DNA of 64,000 nt. Origin: Bacteroidales bacterium (lineage in GTDB: Bacteria > Bacteroidota > Bacteroidia > Bacteroidales > F082). The notes below the pieces were generated by a model that saw only the letters and a list, made by a program, of their open reading frames with translations, ran no database searches and had not been told where the DNA came from. This document shows, one piece after another, positions 52,567-63,059 of the stretch (its first letter is position 1; each line of letters begins with the position of its first letter). The stretch is from positions 22,490 through 86,489 of the forward strand of contig JALNZT010000014.1 of NCBI GenBank assembly GCA_023229135.1. The letters are read 5' to 3'. The translations under genes and the position numbers were made by a program.

Positions 52567-54048
52567 ATGTTAATTTCATCGTTTTTAAGCCACCAATATA
52601 AGAAAGCCAGGCGCTCCAGTATCTGGCAAAAAAATAAGGCACTCAACGTACTGATTTTCATCGTCGCCTTGATTATACTGGTCGAAGTGATTGGCTTTTC
52701 GCTCATTTTAGCACACGGTTGGCATGAGCTTTTCCCGGAGGCGGAAACATTGAGCAGCTTCTATAAAATCAGTGCTTATTATTTTTTAGGCTCTTTTGCT
52801 CTCCGTTTTTTTATGCAGCAGCTTCCAACTATGGAAATCATTCATTATCAACTGCTGCCAATCAAAAAAAGTACTTTAATTCACTTTATTTTGATCAAAG
52901 GAAAAATAAATTTCTTTGTGCTGCTAAGCTTGATCGTCTTCGCACCTTTCACGTTTATGCAAGTGGCCTATTACGAAGGTAACAATGCAGCCTGGCTTTG
53001 GCTTATCGGCATGATGCTGATAGATTTGACCGTTAACAACTTTGTTTTCTATCTAAAAAGACAACTGGTCAACAACCTAAAAACAGTAACTACTATTTTA
53101 GTATTATTGGGTTTAACTGTAACCGGCGATGTATTAAAATGGTATTCTTTCAGCGATCTTTTCGCACAGCTAATTGTCGCAGCACTGCGTCATCCGTTGC
53201 TATGGCTTGTCCCACCTGGCATGTTAGCCGCCAGTTACTTGATTAACTATCGCTTTTTGTATAAGCGGCTCTACCTGGAGGAAATTTCAACAAAAAAATC
53301 GGCGCTGCTTCACGAAAACCGCTTTGGCTATTTACAGCGTTTTGGACTTATTGGCGAGATTATGTTATTGGATATCAAGCTTTATATGCGTAACAAGCGC
53401 ACCAAATCAATGCTTTACCTCACGCCGATTTTTTGGGCTTACGGATTGTTGTTTTATCCCAGCGATCAATACACCTCCGACAGTGGCTTTATGATATTTG
53501 TAGGCATATTTATTTCCGGTTATTTAACGATTACTTACCTCCAAAGTGCTTTTGCTTACGAAGGTAGTTATTACGATTTCCTGCTTAGCTCAGGCATTGA
53601 TTTTGAGCAATATATCAAAGCCAAACTCACTTTGGGAAGCTTCGCTATAGGCGTTTCGTATTTCATCACCTTGCCTTACTTATATTTTGGCTGGCAAATT
53701 CTGCTCATAAACACTGCCACAGCCATTTTTAACCTGGGTTTTGTGACGCCGATGATGCTATATTTTGCAACCTACAACAAAAAAGCCATACAATTAAGCC
53801 GTGGCAATGCCTTCAACTTTCAGGGAATGAGCACGGTACACTGGCTCACCATGTTGCCGGTATTTGTTTTACCAACCCTTATTTACCTGCCGTTTAAATG
53901 GTTTGGTCATCCCGATTATGGACTTCTTGCATTGGTAGCTATTGGTCTGATAACAATGGCTTTCAGAAGTTTCTTGATAAAATTTATAAGGCAAAATTTA
54001 TTGGAGAAAAAATACATCATGGCTACCGGCTTCAGAGAAAAAAACTAA
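52567..54048 (+). CDS. DUF5687 membrane protein, putative ABC-type permease
   Basis: 493 residues with about ten membrane helices (for example residues ~27-50, ~70-85, ~110-135 and near the C-terminus). It begins SFLSHQYKKARRSSIWQKN, the usual start of DUF5687 proteins. No transport motif is readable. The ATPase gene starts 5 bases after its stop, so the two probably form an ABC exporter of the ABC-2 type. The substrate is unknown. Confidence 0.88.
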   Translation: MLISSFLSHQYKKARRSSIWQKNKALNVLIFIVALIILVEVIGFSLILAHGWHELFPEAETLSSFYKISAYYFLGSFALRFFMQQLPTMEIIHYQLLPIKKSTLIHFILIKGKINFFVLLSLIVFAPFTFMQVAYYEGNNAAWLWLIGMMLIDLTVNNFVFYLKRQLVNNLKTVTTILVLLGLTVTGDVLKWYSFSDLFAQLIVAALRHPLLWLVPPGMLAASYLINYRFLYKRLYLEEISTKKSALLHENRFGYLQRFGLIGEIMLLDIKLYMRNKRTKSMLYLTPIFWAYGLLFYPSDQYTSDSGFMIFVGIFISGYLTITYLQSAFAYEGSYYDFLLSSGIDFEQYIKAKLTLGSFAIGVSYFITLPYLYFGWQILLINTATAIFNLGFVTPMMLYFATYNKKAIQLSRGNAFNFQGMSTVHWLTMLPVFVLPTLIYLPFKWFGHPDYGLLALVAIGLITMAFRSFLIKFIRQNLLEKKYIMATGFREKN

Positions 54049-54053
54049 CTTTT

Positions 54054-54749
54054 ATGATACATATTCAAAACATTCAGAAATCGTATAGCGACACTGTTGT
54101 GCTCGACATCCCGGAATTGAGGCTGGAAAAAGCAGTAAACTTTGGTCTCGTAGGCAATAATGGCGCCGGCAAAACCACCCTATTTCGGCTTATCCTCGAC
54201 CTAATCAGAGCTAATAATGGCACTATTGAAATCAATGGCGAAGATGTGGCCAAAACAGAATCCTGGAAGCAAATCACCGGCTCATTTCTGGATCAGGGCT
54301 TCCTGATTGATTTTTTAAGCCCGGAAGAATATTTCAGTTTTGTTGGCAAAGTGAGGGGCTTAAGCAAAGATGATATCAGCTTGTATCTAGCTGATATGGA
54401 GGAGTTTTTCAATGGAGAGATTATCGGCAAAAAGAAACTGATTCGTAACCTATCCATGGGAAACCAACAAAAAATCGGGATCGCCGCTGCTATGATGGGC
54501 AAGCCTGAAATTGTGGTGCTTGACGAGCCTTTTAACAGCCTGGATCCAACTACGCAAATCAGGTTGGTGAACCTCATCCGAAAACTGCAAGAAAGACAGC
54601 AAATTACCTTTTTGATTTCCAGCCACGACATCAACCATATCACCGAAGTTTGTGAACGTATCGTGGTGCTTCATGAGGGCAAAATTGCACAAGACATTAC
54701 TACTTCAGCCGATACGCTGGATGCTTTGAAAGCCTATTTCGCGGTATAA
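54054..54749 (+). CDS. ABC transporter ATP-binding protein
   Basis: 231 residues from the ATG at 54054, which gives the normal N-terminus MIHIQNIQKSYSDTVVL; an upstream frame start at 53898 lies inside the permease gene. Walker A is GNNGAGKTT (34-42), the signature is LSMGNQQK and Walker B is IVVLDEPFNSLDP, with the switch histidine in ISSHDINH. It powers the adjacent DUF5687 permease. The DUF5686 gene begins 9 bases later, completing a three-gene operon. Confidence 0.95.
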   Translation: MIHIQNIQKSYSDTVVLDIPELRLEKAVNFGLVGNNGAGKTTLFRLILDLIRANNGTIEINGEDVAKTESWKQITGSFLDQGFLIDFLSPEEYFSFVGKVRGLSKDDISLYLADMEEFFNGEIIGKKKLIRNLSMGNQQKIGIAAAMMGKPEIVVLDEPFNSLDPTTQIRLVNLIRKLQERQQITFLISSHDINHITEVCERIVVLHEGKIAQDITTSADTLDALKAYFAV

Positions 54750-54758
54750 AACCAAGCT

Positions 54759-57209
54759 ATGAAAAAACAGTTATTTATTCGCCAATCAGCTATTTTATTT
54801 CTGTTGGTTGCGCTGTTTCTTTCTCCCAGTCTATCAGCACAGCACTATCAGTTGCAAGGCAATGTGGCCGATGCCAAAACCGGCGAACCACTTGCTTTCG
54901 TGAATATTTTGATTAACGACGGCAAATATGGCGGCACTACCGATATTGACGGAAAATTTGCGATAACTTCTCAAGAAGCGGTGCGAAAGCTGAAATTTTC
55001 GTTTATTGGTTACGAAGCTTATGAGTATCAGATTACTGACAACAAAACAAAACTGAAAATCCGGCTTCAACCCATCAATTTCGAGCTGGCCGAAATCGTG
55101 ATCAGGCCGGGTATCAATCCGGCACATCGCATTATTGACAGCGTGCTCTTGTATCGCGACCGCAACCATCCCAACAAAATGGCTTCTTACGCCTATACCG
55201 CTTACGACAAGCTGGTGCTAACTATTGATACTTTACATCCCATTGCGAAAAAATTTCCAGACACGGTTCAGCTTGATACTGTTGAAACAGCAAGAGATTT
55301 TTTGAGGCAGCGCGATATGTTTATGATGGAAACCGTTACTGAGAAAAAGTTTTTGGCACCCGACCGCAGCCACGAAAAAATACTTGCCACTAAAATTTCC
55401 GGCCTTAAAGATCCCATTTTCGTTTTTCTAATTTCGAGGACCCAAAGCAGCAATTTTTATGACGAAACAATTCAGGTTGGCGACAAAAACTACATCAATC
55501 CCATCAGCAAAGGCAGTAACAAAAAGTATCTTTTCATCTTAGAAGAAAGCACGGCTATTGGCGCAAACGACAGCCTTTTTAGCATCTCTTTCCGGCCGCT
55601 GCTCAACACCAATTTTGATGGGCTGCAAGGCATGATCAACATTCATTCTGACGGCTGGGCCATTCAAAACGTTTCGGCACAACCCTATCGCGACGAGTCG
55701 GGTTTTAGCATCAGGATACAGCAGATGTACGAAAAAATTGATGACGAAAGATGGTTTCCGGTACAGCTCAACACCGATTTACTTTTCAAAGGAGCCGTGA
55801 TTGACGATGGCAAAAACCAATACCCGATGGTAGGTATCGGCAAAAGCTATTTTAAAGATATCGTGCTTAACCCTGAGCTCGTGAGGCGTCAGTTTTCAAA
55901 TATCGCCGTCGAGGTTTCTCCCGATGCAGCGGATAAAGACCTGAACTTTTGGGTGCAGCACCGCATCGACAGCCTCACCGAACGTACGCTGGAGACCTAC
56001 CGCTTCATGGATTCCCTTGGGAAAGCCCACAATTTCGACCGCTATGCGAAAAGCCTGGAGACCCTGCAAACCGGTCGTATCCCGATTAAGATGTTCGACC
56101 TGAGAATCGATAAGCTTATGCGCTACAACGCATTCGAAGGCTGGTATTTGGGGCTGGGCTTGCAAACAAACGACAAATTCTCTCAAGCAGTGAAACTTGG
56201 TGGGTTTTGGGGTTATGGGTTTGGTGACGAAACAGCTAAATACGGCCTCGATGTGCAACTGCAAATTGATCGCTATAAAGAAATCAGCCTGGACGCTGCT
56301 TATTCCTATCAAGTTATTGAAACCGGGAGCTTTACGCGTTTTGGCGAAGCACCTTTCGCGCTCAATCAAAGTAATTTCCGCGACTTCTTTATCAACCGGA
56401 TGGACCTGACCACAAGTCTTATGGGAGGCATCAGCTTCAGGGCATTACGGCATTTCAAGTGGAAGGCATTGATAGAAGTTCAGGAAAAAACGAACAAAAG
56501 TGGTTACGCCTTCGCGGAGGCGGGACAAGCTCCGGTAAGCACTTTCAAATTCACAAAATTACAACTACAGGCGCGCTTTGCCTTCAAGGAAAAATTTATG
56601 CAGACCACACGCAGCCTGATCTCGCTCGGCTCAGCTTATCCCACTGTTTGGCTGGCTTATACCAAAAGTTTTGACGACTTACTCGATGGCAATTACGCTT
56701 TCGACAAATGGGAATTTAAAACCAGCTATAGTTGGTTTACGCCATATCTCGGAAAAACCGATATCACGCTGATTGCCGGCCTGGTGGAAGGCAATACGCC
56801 TGGAACAGAGCTGTTTAACACCTCCGGAACCTACCGCGAGTTCACGCTGTATGCACCCGAAAGTTTTGGCACCATGCGCACCAATGAGTTTTTGTCGGAT
56901 AAATTCACGGCTATGTTTTTCAACCATAACTTTGGGAAGCTTTTATTTAGAAAAGGTAAGTTTGAACCCGAGTTTGTGCTGTCGGCAAATATCGCCTTTG
57001 GACAGTTAGACAAGCCCTTGCTCCATCAAGGCACTACTTTTAACACACTTGAACACGGCTTTTACGAAAGCGGCCTGATGATTAATAATTTACTGAAACT
57101 TACGGGCTTGCGGCTTGGTGTGGGCGCGTTTTACAGGTTTGGCCCTTACGGCTTTGACCAGGAATGGAAGAATTTTGGCTATAAAGTTGGGATGGTGTTT
57201 GGGTTTTAA
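54759..57209 (+). CDS. DUF5686 outer-membrane-type protein with carboxypeptidase-like regulatory domain
   Basis: 816 residues. A signal peptide ends near PSLSAQ. A CarboxypepD_reg-like domain (~28-110) reads LQGNVADAKTGEPLAFVNIL and YGGTTDIDGKF. The remainder is DUF5686, a large beta-rich region with many alternating aromatic strands ending FGYKVGMVFGF, consistent with a barrel. It resembles a TonB receptor but lacks a plug. Role unknown; the operon with an ABC exporter suggests envelope transport, which is inference. Confidence 0.88.
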   Translation: MKKQLFIRQSAILFLLVALFLSPSLSAQHYQLQGNVADAKTGEPLAFVNILINDGKYGGTTDIDGKFAITSQEAVRKLKFSFIGYEAYEYQITDNKTKLKIRLQPINFELAEIVIRPGINPAHRIIDSVLLYRDRNHPNKMASYAYTAYDKLVLTIDTLHPIAKKFPDTVQLDTVETARDFLRQRDMFMMETVTEKKFLAPDRSHEKILATKISGLKDPIFVFLISRTQSSNFYDETIQVGDKNYINPISKGSNKKYLFILEESTAIGANDSLFSISFRPLLNTNFDGLQGMINIHSDGWAIQNVSAQPYRDESGFSIRIQQMYEKIDDERWFPVQLNTDLLFKGAVIDDGKNQYPMVGIGKSYFKDIVLNPELVRRQFSNIAVEVSPDAADKDLNFWVQHRIDSLTERTLETYRFMDSLGKAHNFDRYAKSLETLQTGRIPIKMFDLRIDKLMRYNAFEGWYLGLGLQTNDKFSQAVKLGGFWGYGFGDETAKYGLDVQLQIDRYKEISLDAAYSYQVIETGSFTRFGEAPFALNQSNFRDFFINRMDLTTSLMGGISFRALRHFKWKALIEVQEKTNKSGYAFAEAGQAPVSTFKFTKLQLQARFAFKEKFMQTTRSLISLGSAYPTVWLAYTKSFDDLLDGNYAFDKWEFKTSYSWFTPYLGKTDITLIAGLVEGNTPGTELFNTSGTYREFTLYAPESFGTMRTNEFLSDKFTAMFFNHNFGKLLFRKGKFEPEFVLSANIAFGQLDKPLLHQGTTFNTLEHGFYESGLMINNLLKLTGLRLGVGAFYRFGPYGFDQEWKNFGYKVGMVFGF

Positions 57210-57591
57210 AAGATTCAAAAAATTCAAAGATTGAGCCTACTCCAAAAAGTAATATTCCGCCACAAAGCGATGCGCTGAGAGTGCCGAAGGGACACGAAAG
57301 CACAAAGATTTCACGAAGTCTATGATATTGATAGTAAGCCCTTAAGGATTCTTAGAGTCTTAGATTTTTTGGGGCATTCTTCATTTCTTGACTTTTTGGA
57401 TTGCGCTCAGAAATTTAAAAAAGAGGTATTTGCCTTCAGGCTTTAAATTTCCGATAATCTCAGAGTATTATTTTTTTAATCAAAATAGATGTGTAATTTT
57501 ACTCAAAATACCTGATTTAAAACTTTTGTACCTGATAGCCAATTCTACCTAGTGCAATAAAACAACCAAAGGGTTTATATTTTCAAAAGAC
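57210..57591. other. Intergenic region without recognisable gene
   Basis: About 380 bases between the DUF5686 gene and the PAS kinase. No coding frame, RNA gene or strong hairpin was found. A TATATTTT at 57576-57583 is near the -7 consensus but does not match it. Confidence 0.4.
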
Positions 57592-60500
57592 ATGGAAAAT
57601 AATGAAAATTTAAGCAGATCTCAATTGTTGGCAGAACTGAAAAAGAGCCGCAGAATTATTGAAGAATTTAAGAAGCAGGCGGATAAGGCCACAGATAGAA
57701 CAGCGCTGGAAAGTTATTTGTTAAAATTGTTAGACACTTTACCTGACGTAATTTTTGTGATAGATGAACAAGGCACTTACCTGGATTGTAAAACCGGTAA
57801 CCCGGATCAACTCGCTTTTCCACCGGAACAACTTATTGGTCTTGGAATTTCGGAGGTTTTTCCACCGAATTATGTTAATCTGATTTTAGATACGATCGCT
57901 AAGGTCTTGCACGATAACAAAAGACGCACTATTCAATATGATATTGATATTCAAGGGAATAATTTAATCTATGATGCTATAATTAGTCCGTTTGAGCCGG
58001 GAAAAGTTATTGTCCTAGTACGGAATATCACTGATCGCAAAAACATTGAATTCAATTTTCAAAAAAGTCAGAATAAGTATCAGGAGCTACTTGATTTAGC
58101 TCCTGATATGTTTTTTCTAGGCAATAAAAACGGTGATATCCTTGAATGCAATCAAAAAGCATTGTCAGTTTTAGGATATAGTATTAATGAGTTGTTGGGC
58201 AAGCAATTATCTACTATTTTTGATATAGAAAGTATCAGGCAGAATCCTTTACAATTTGACCGTTTGTTTGGCGGAGAGCATATCATAAAGGAGCGGCTTA
58301 TTTTAACAAAAGGTGGCGAAAGGATTCCAGTAGAGATGAGCTCGCGAAAAATGAATGATGGGACTTTCCAAACTTTTATCCGCGATATCTCTGAACGTAG
58401 AAATCACCAACGTCAGCTACAACAGGCGAACACTACTTTACAGGGGATTTTTGATACCGTGTTAGAGGCCATTTACGTGCTGGACGAATCAGGTACATTT
58501 ATTGAAGTAAATCAGGGTGCGTGTGCGATGTATGGCTATACCAGAGCGCAACTTATCGGTCAAAATCCGAACGATTTAGCAGCAGCCGGTATGAATGATA
58601 TGGAGCAGATACTGGCTCAGCAGGCTTTGACGCTGAAAACCGGCAAGGTGTGTGGTTTTGAATTTTGGGCGAGGAGCAGCACAGGCAGGGTGTTTCCTAA
58701 AGAAGTGATTGTGAGCCGTGGAACTTTCTATGGCAAACAGGTGTTGATCGCTACAGCGCGAGATATCAGCGCCCAGAAACAAGCAGAAAAACACATCCGC
58801 GAGAGCGAAAAAAAATACCGTCAGCTCTTCGAAACCATTAGGCAGGGAGTGTTTTATCACGATGACAAAGGGCGAATCATTCAATCGAATCCGGCAGCGC
58901 AATTAATTTTCGGCCTTTCAGAAGCTGAGCTTACTAACGGTTTGTTGAGTTATGAAAAATGTAGGTGGATTGATGAAGACTCGCAGCCCATGAACGATGA
59001 AAATTATCCCGGATATCTGGCTTTGAAATCGGGGAAATCAATCCATGATTTTGTTCTGGGGATTTTTAATCCAGAGGAAAAAAAATACCGCTGGATTTTG
59101 ATGAATGCCTATCCTGAATTTGAAAACAATGACGAGAAGCCTCACCAAGTGCATGTCTCTTTCACGGATATTACAGCATTAAAGGAAGTAGAAAAACGCT
59201 TAGAGCATAGTGAGGAAACTTATAGGAACCTATTCCAAAACGCTCAGGTAGGCATATTTAGAACAAGGCTGAGCGATGGGAAAATTATAGAATGCAATGA
59301 GCGATTGGCCCAAATGTTTGGCTATGATAGTCGTGAGGAGGTAATAAAAGAATTTTACACTGAAGGAAATTATGTAGATAAAGGCTTGCGTCAAAAAGTG
59401 CTTGAAACCTTAAGGACAGAGGGTAAGGCCCTAAATATTGAAGCACAATTTTACAGGAAGGATAAATCTATCATCTGGGGCAGTTATTCTGCTAAAATCT
59501 ATGAGGATAAAGGCTGGGTAGAAGGAGTAGCAGCGGATATAACCGATAGGAAAATTGCTGAAGACCAATTGATTGAGGCTAAAAATAGAGCAGAAGAGAG
59601 CGACCGGCTCAAGTCGGCTTTTCTGGCCAATGTAAGCCATGAAATCAGAACGCCGATGAATGGGATTTTGGGATTTACCCAGCTTTTACAAAATAAAAAC
59701 CTTGAGCAGAAAGATCGGCAGCAGTATCTTGAAATCATCGAAAAATCTGGGGACAGGCTGCTTGAAACCGTAAATAACCTGGTTGATATTTCCAAGATTG
59801 AAACGGGGCAGGTACCCATAAAATTTTCTACGCTGGAAATCGAAAAACAGCTGCTGCAACACTTTCAGTTTTTCGAATCACAGGCGAAACAAAAAGGTTT
59901 TCCACTCTATTTAAACGTTCAGCTCCCTAAAGAAGTAAAAAGCATAGCCACAGATGTTAGCAAGTTTAATTCGATTATTACTAATCTCTTAAAAAACGCT
60001 ATTAAATATACCCGTAAGGGTTATGTTGAGTTTGGATGTTATATGCGTGAAAAACAGCTGGTTATTTATGTCAAAGACACAGGTTATGGCATTCCTGAAA
60101 ACCGAAAAAAAGCTATTTTTAATCGTTTTGAGCAAGCCGATATCACTGATAGGATGGCTTTGCAGGGCGCCGGTCTTGGGCTGTCTATTGTGAAAGCCTA
60201 TGCAGAGATGCTTGAGGGTAGCGTCTGGTTGGAGTCGGAGGCAGGAGAAGGCACCACATTTTATTTTGAACTTCCAATAGGTCAGCCCGTTCATTATCAA
60301 GAGGCTACAGATAGCGTTAACGAAGATTCCTTGAAATATGATCAATCTCCTAAGCTGAGAATTCTGATAGCCGAGGATGATCCCAGCAGTGCCTTGTATC
60401 TCGAAATTATGCTCAGAAACTTAGATGCCGAATTGCTTTTTGCCAGCAGCGGTGCCGAAACACTTGAGCTGTTTCGTAAAAATCCCGACCTGAATTTGAT

Positions 60501-60711
60501 TCTCATGGACATAAAAATGCCCAAAGGATCAGGCTTGGATGTAACCCGCCAAATCCGGGAAACAAATAGTTTAATACCCATAATCGCACAAACTGCCTAT
60601 GCTATGGCCGGCGACGAAGAACAGGTGCTGGCTGCTGGCTGCAATGCATACATTACCAAGCCTGTACGTCGGCAAATTCTTCTGCAGCTTATCCAACAAG
60701 TGCTTAGTTAA
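57592..60711 (+). CDS. Multi-PAS hybrid histidine kinase/response regulator
   Basis: 1039 residues, no membrane helix, so cytosolic. A short N-terminal coiled coil precedes five PAS domains (~45-150, 160-275, 285-400, 405-525, 540-655; for example GIFDTVLEAIYVLDESGTFI). HisKA has His683 in NVSHEIRTPMNGILGFTQLL, followed by HATPase_c (NLLKNAIKY, DTGYGIPENR, GAGLGLSIVKAY). A C-terminal receiver holds Asp973 in LILMDIKMPKGSG. It senses an unknown internal cue and relays phosphate to its own receiver. No output gene is adjacent. The PAS repeats differ from one another. Confidence 0.94.
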   Translation: MENNENLSRSQLLAELKKSRRIIEEFKKQADKATDRTALESYLLKLLDTLPDVIFVIDEQGTYLDCKTGNPDQLAFPPEQLIGLGISEVFPPNYVNLILDTIAKVLHDNKRRTIQYDIDIQGNNLIYDAIISPFEPGKVIVLVRNITDRKNIEFNFQKSQNKYQELLDLAPDMFFLGNKNGDILECNQKALSVLGYSINELLGKQLSTIFDIESIRQNPLQFDRLFGGEHIIKERLILTKGGERIPVEMSSRKMNDGTFQTFIRDISERRNHQRQLQQANTTLQGIFDTVLEAIYVLDESGTFIEVNQGACAMYGYTRAQLIGQNPNDLAAAGMNDMEQILAQQALTLKTGKVCGFEFWARSSTGRVFPKEVIVSRGTFYGKQVLIATARDISAQKQAEKHIRESEKKYRQLFETIRQGVFYHDDKGRIIQSNPAAQLIFGLSEAELTNGLLSYEKCRWIDEDSQPMNDENYPGYLALKSGKSIHDFVLGIFNPEEKKYRWILMNAYPEFENNDEKPHQVHVSFTDITALKEVEKRLEHSEETYRNLFQNAQVGIFRTRLSDGKIIECNERLAQMFGYDSREEVIKEFYTEGNYVDKGLRQKVLETLRTEGKALNIEAQFYRKDKSIIWGSYSAKIYEDKGWVEGVAADITDRKIAEDQLIEAKNRAEESDRLKSAFLANVSHEIRTPMNGILGFTQLLQNKNLEQKDRQQYLEIIEKSGDRLLETVNNLVDISKIETGQVPIKFSTLEIEKQLLQHFQFFESQAKQKGFPLYLNVQLPKEVKSIATDVSKFNSIITNLLKNAIKYTRKGYVEFGCYMREKQLVIYVKDTGYGIPENRKKAIFNRFEQADITDRMALQGAGLGLSIVKAYAEMLEGSVWLESEAGEGTTFYFELPIGQPVHYQEATDSVNEDSLKYDQSPKLRILIAEDDPSSALYLEIMLRNLDAELLFASSGAETLELFRKNPDLNLILMDIKMPKGSGLDVTRQIRETNSLIPIIAQTAYAMAGDEEQVLAAGCNAYITKPVRRQILLQLIQQVLS

Positions 60712-60786
60712 TGCCTAAAAGAATTGTTTGAGAAAACTAATACAGGCAATGGTCTATTAAACAGTTTTAAAAAAGAAAAAAACCTG

Positions 60787-60794
60787 TACCTTTG
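60787..60794 (+). promoter_or_regulatory. Predicted -7 box of glyA
   Basis: TACCTTTG matches TAnnTTTG. The start at 60913 would leave a ~110-base leader in which I see no known riboswitch. Confidence 0.4.
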
Positions 60795-60912
60795 AATGAA
60801 AATTAATTAGCAGGATTCTCAAGTTAAATAGCTGTAAGACAGGTTGTTATTTATATTTCAATAAGGTTATTTATCAGCTTAAACTCAAGAACACCACAAA
60901 AACTTTAGGAAT

Positions 60913-62193
60913 ATGTTAAGAGATGAGAAAATTTTTGATTTGATCCGACAGGAAAAAGAACGTCAGATGCATGGTATTGAGCTTATTGCGTCAGAAAACT
61001 TTGTGAGCGAACAAGTGTTGGAAGCCATGGGTTCTGTGCTTACCAACAAATATGCCGAAGGCTATCCCGGGAAGCGTTATTATGGTGGTTGCGAGATTGT
61101 TGACCAAACAGAGCAGCTGGCCATCGACCGTGCCAAAGAGCTTTTTGATGCCGAATATGCCAACGTGCAGCCGCACTCAGGCGCACAAGCGAATATGGCT
61201 GTGTTTTTGGCTTGTCTGCAACCCGGCGACACCTTTATGGGTTTAGACCTTTCGCATGGTGGCCACCTTTCGCATGGTTCTCCGGTGAACTCTTCCGGAA
61301 TTCTTTACAATCCAGTAGCTTACGTTGTGGATGAAGATTCTGGTCTGATCAATTACGACAAAATGGAAGCCCTTGCAATGCAGCACAAGCCAAAGCTTAT
61401 CATAGCCGGTGCCTCCGCTTATTCAAGGGATTGGGATTATGAACGCATGCGCGACATTGCTGACCAAATCGGTGCTCTGCTGATGGCAGACATCAGTCAT
61501 CCTTCGGGATTGATTGCCCGCGGTTTACTGAATGACCCAGTCGAACATTGCCATATCATTACCACCACGACGCACAAAACCCTGCGCGGGCCACGTGGCG
61601 GACTTATCATTATGGGCGAAGATTTTGAGAATCCATGGGGTTACAAAACACCTAAGGGAGAAAATAGAATGATGTCGGCTTTGCTTAATTCTGCCGTTTT
61701 TCCTGGGATACAGGGCGGCCCGCTCCAGCATGTAATTGCCAGCAAAGCTGTGGCTTTTGGCGAAGCACTTACGGATGAATATTTCCAGTACATTCTTCAA
61801 GTGAAAAAGAATGCTGATGTGATGGCCAAAGCCTTTATCAGCCGCGGATATCATGTGATTTCCGGGGGTACTGACAGCCACCTGATGTTGATTGATCTAC
61901 GTTCGAAATTCCCTGATATCACCGGAAAAGTAGTAGAAAATACCTTGGTAAAAGCGGATATCACTATCAATAAAAATATGGTACCATTTGACAGCCGCTC
62001 GCCTTTCCAAACTTCCGGATTGCGTGTTGGAACGCCTGCCATCACTACCCGTGGCCTCAAAGAACAGCACATGGATCCTATTGTTGATCTGATTGACGAA
62101 GTAATCAGTAATGTTAACGACGAGAAAACCATTGAAGCCGTTCGCCTCAAAGTGAATAAAATGATGATGGAATTCCCTTTGTTTAATTGGTAA
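60913..62193 (+). CDS. glyA: Serine hydroxymethyltransferase
   Basis: 426 residues, the usual bacterial length. It converts serine and tetrahydrofolate to glycine and methylenetetrahydrofolate. The PLP lysine is Lys222 in TTTTHKTLRGPRGG. Other signatures are LIASENFVSEQVLEAMGS, EGYPGKRYYGGCE and PHSGAQANMAV. It supplies the folate pool used by FolD, encoded elsewhere in the window. Followed by a terminator 22 bases after the stop. Confidence 0.98.
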   Translation: MLRDEKIFDLIRQEKERQMHGIELIASENFVSEQVLEAMGSVLTNKYAEGYPGKRYYGGCEIVDQTEQLAIDRAKELFDAEYANVQPHSGAQANMAVFLACLQPGDTFMGLDLSHGGHLSHGSPVNSSGILYNPVAYVVDEDSGLINYDKMEALAMQHKPKLIIAGASAYSRDWDYERMRDIADQIGALLMADISHPSGLIARGLLNDPVEHCHIITTTTHKTLRGPRGGLIIMGEDFENPWGYKTPKGENRMMSALLNSAVFPGIQGGPLQHVIASKAVAFGEALTDEYFQYILQVKKNADVMAKAFISRGYHVISGGTDSHLMLIDLRSKFPDITGKVVENTLVKADITINKNMVPFDSRSPFQTSGLRVGTPAITTRGLKEQHMDPIVDLIDEVISNVNDEKTIEAVRLKVNKMMMEFPLFNW

Positions 62194-62214
62194 AATAATT
62201 CTTGACTATTATTA

Positions 62215-62247
62215 ATGCCTCCAAACTATTTTGGGGGCATTTTTTTT
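62215..62247 (+). terminator. Intrinsic terminator of glyA
   Basis: An 11-bp stem (ATGCCTCCAAA with TTTGGGGGCAT, one T-G wobble) is followed by seven T, 22 bases after the glyA stop. Confidence 0.85.
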
Positions 62248-62497
62248 GGTTATTTGCTGCATTTATTTACGTTTTATTGCTTCTATCAAAAACAAATATT
62301 CATCTTTTTCGTTTAATATAAAGTAAAATGCTGACAGCTACTGCTCCACGAGGGAAATGAACATTAATTTGTTAATGATTCTTTTGGAGAAGGGCTTGAA
62401 GTTTTAAGGAATAGATTGATCTTTGACAACGAAAACTATTTTGATCAACCATAAAGTATTGGGGTAGTGTTGAATAACGATTATAAATGATAAGGCT
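62248..62497. other. Intergenic region upstream of the SixA-like gene
   Basis: About 250 AT-rich bases. No gene or known RNA structure seen; the promoter of the next gene must be here but no exact TAnnTTTG box was found close to it. Confidence 0.3.
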
Positions 62498-63001
62498 ATG
62501 AAAACCCTTTATATCTTACGCCATGCCAAGTCGTCCTGGGCTTCAGTAGAGCAGCTGCCGGATCACGAAAGACCCTTGCTTGAAGAGGGCAAAAAGCGCA
62601 CCAGAAAGCTCATTAATTATCTCCTGCAAAATGAAATTAAGCCTGAGTTGATTGTTAGCAGTACGGCCAAAAGAGCTAGTGAAACAGCCGGATATATTGC
62701 CAGTGCGCTGGCTGTTGATCATGCACAAATTAAGCTTGTTCCCAGTCTGTATAATGCGGGTAGTGAGCATATTTTTAACCAGTTTATTGACCTGGATGAC
62801 AGCATGAACTCCCTTATGATAGTGGGCCACAACCCTTCACTGACCAATTTCGTAAATCACTGGCTGAAACCACAAATTGATTGGCTACCGACCTCAGGCC
62901 TTGTTGGTATTGAGTTTGACACCGCGCATTGGGAAGAATTGCCCAAAGCAAATGCAAAGGTTAAATTTATGGTGTATCCAAAACTGTTAAAAGGACAATA
63001 A
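62498..63001 (+). CDS. SixA-like phosphohistidine phosphatase (histidine phosphatase superfamily)
   Basis: 167 residues. The catalytic motif LRHAKSSW places the phospho-accepting histidine at His9, with the second conserved histidine in MIVGHNPSLTNF. Family members remove phosphate from phosphohistidine proteins such as ArcB or NPr, or from small molecules. The next gene encodes polyphosphate kinase, 59 bases later on the same strand, so a role in phosphate metabolism is plausible. Confidence 0.9.
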   Translation: MKTLYILRHAKSSWASVEQLPDHERPLLEEGKKRTRKLINYLLQNEIKPELIVSSTAKRASETAGYIASALAVDHAQIKLVPSLYNAGSEHIFNQFIDLDDSMNSLMIVGHNPSLTNFVNHWLKPQIDWLPTSGLVGIEFDTAHWEELPKANAKVKFMVYPKLLKGQ

Positions 63002-63059
63002 ATATTACGATAACCACTTGTCTAAAAGACGAAAACGCTGCATACATGGGCTGATTTTT

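Noticed and set aside
60795..60912. Possible glycine or THF riboswitch in the glyA leader
   Set aside because: No conserved aptamer core or paired helices could be traced by eye in the ~110-base leader.
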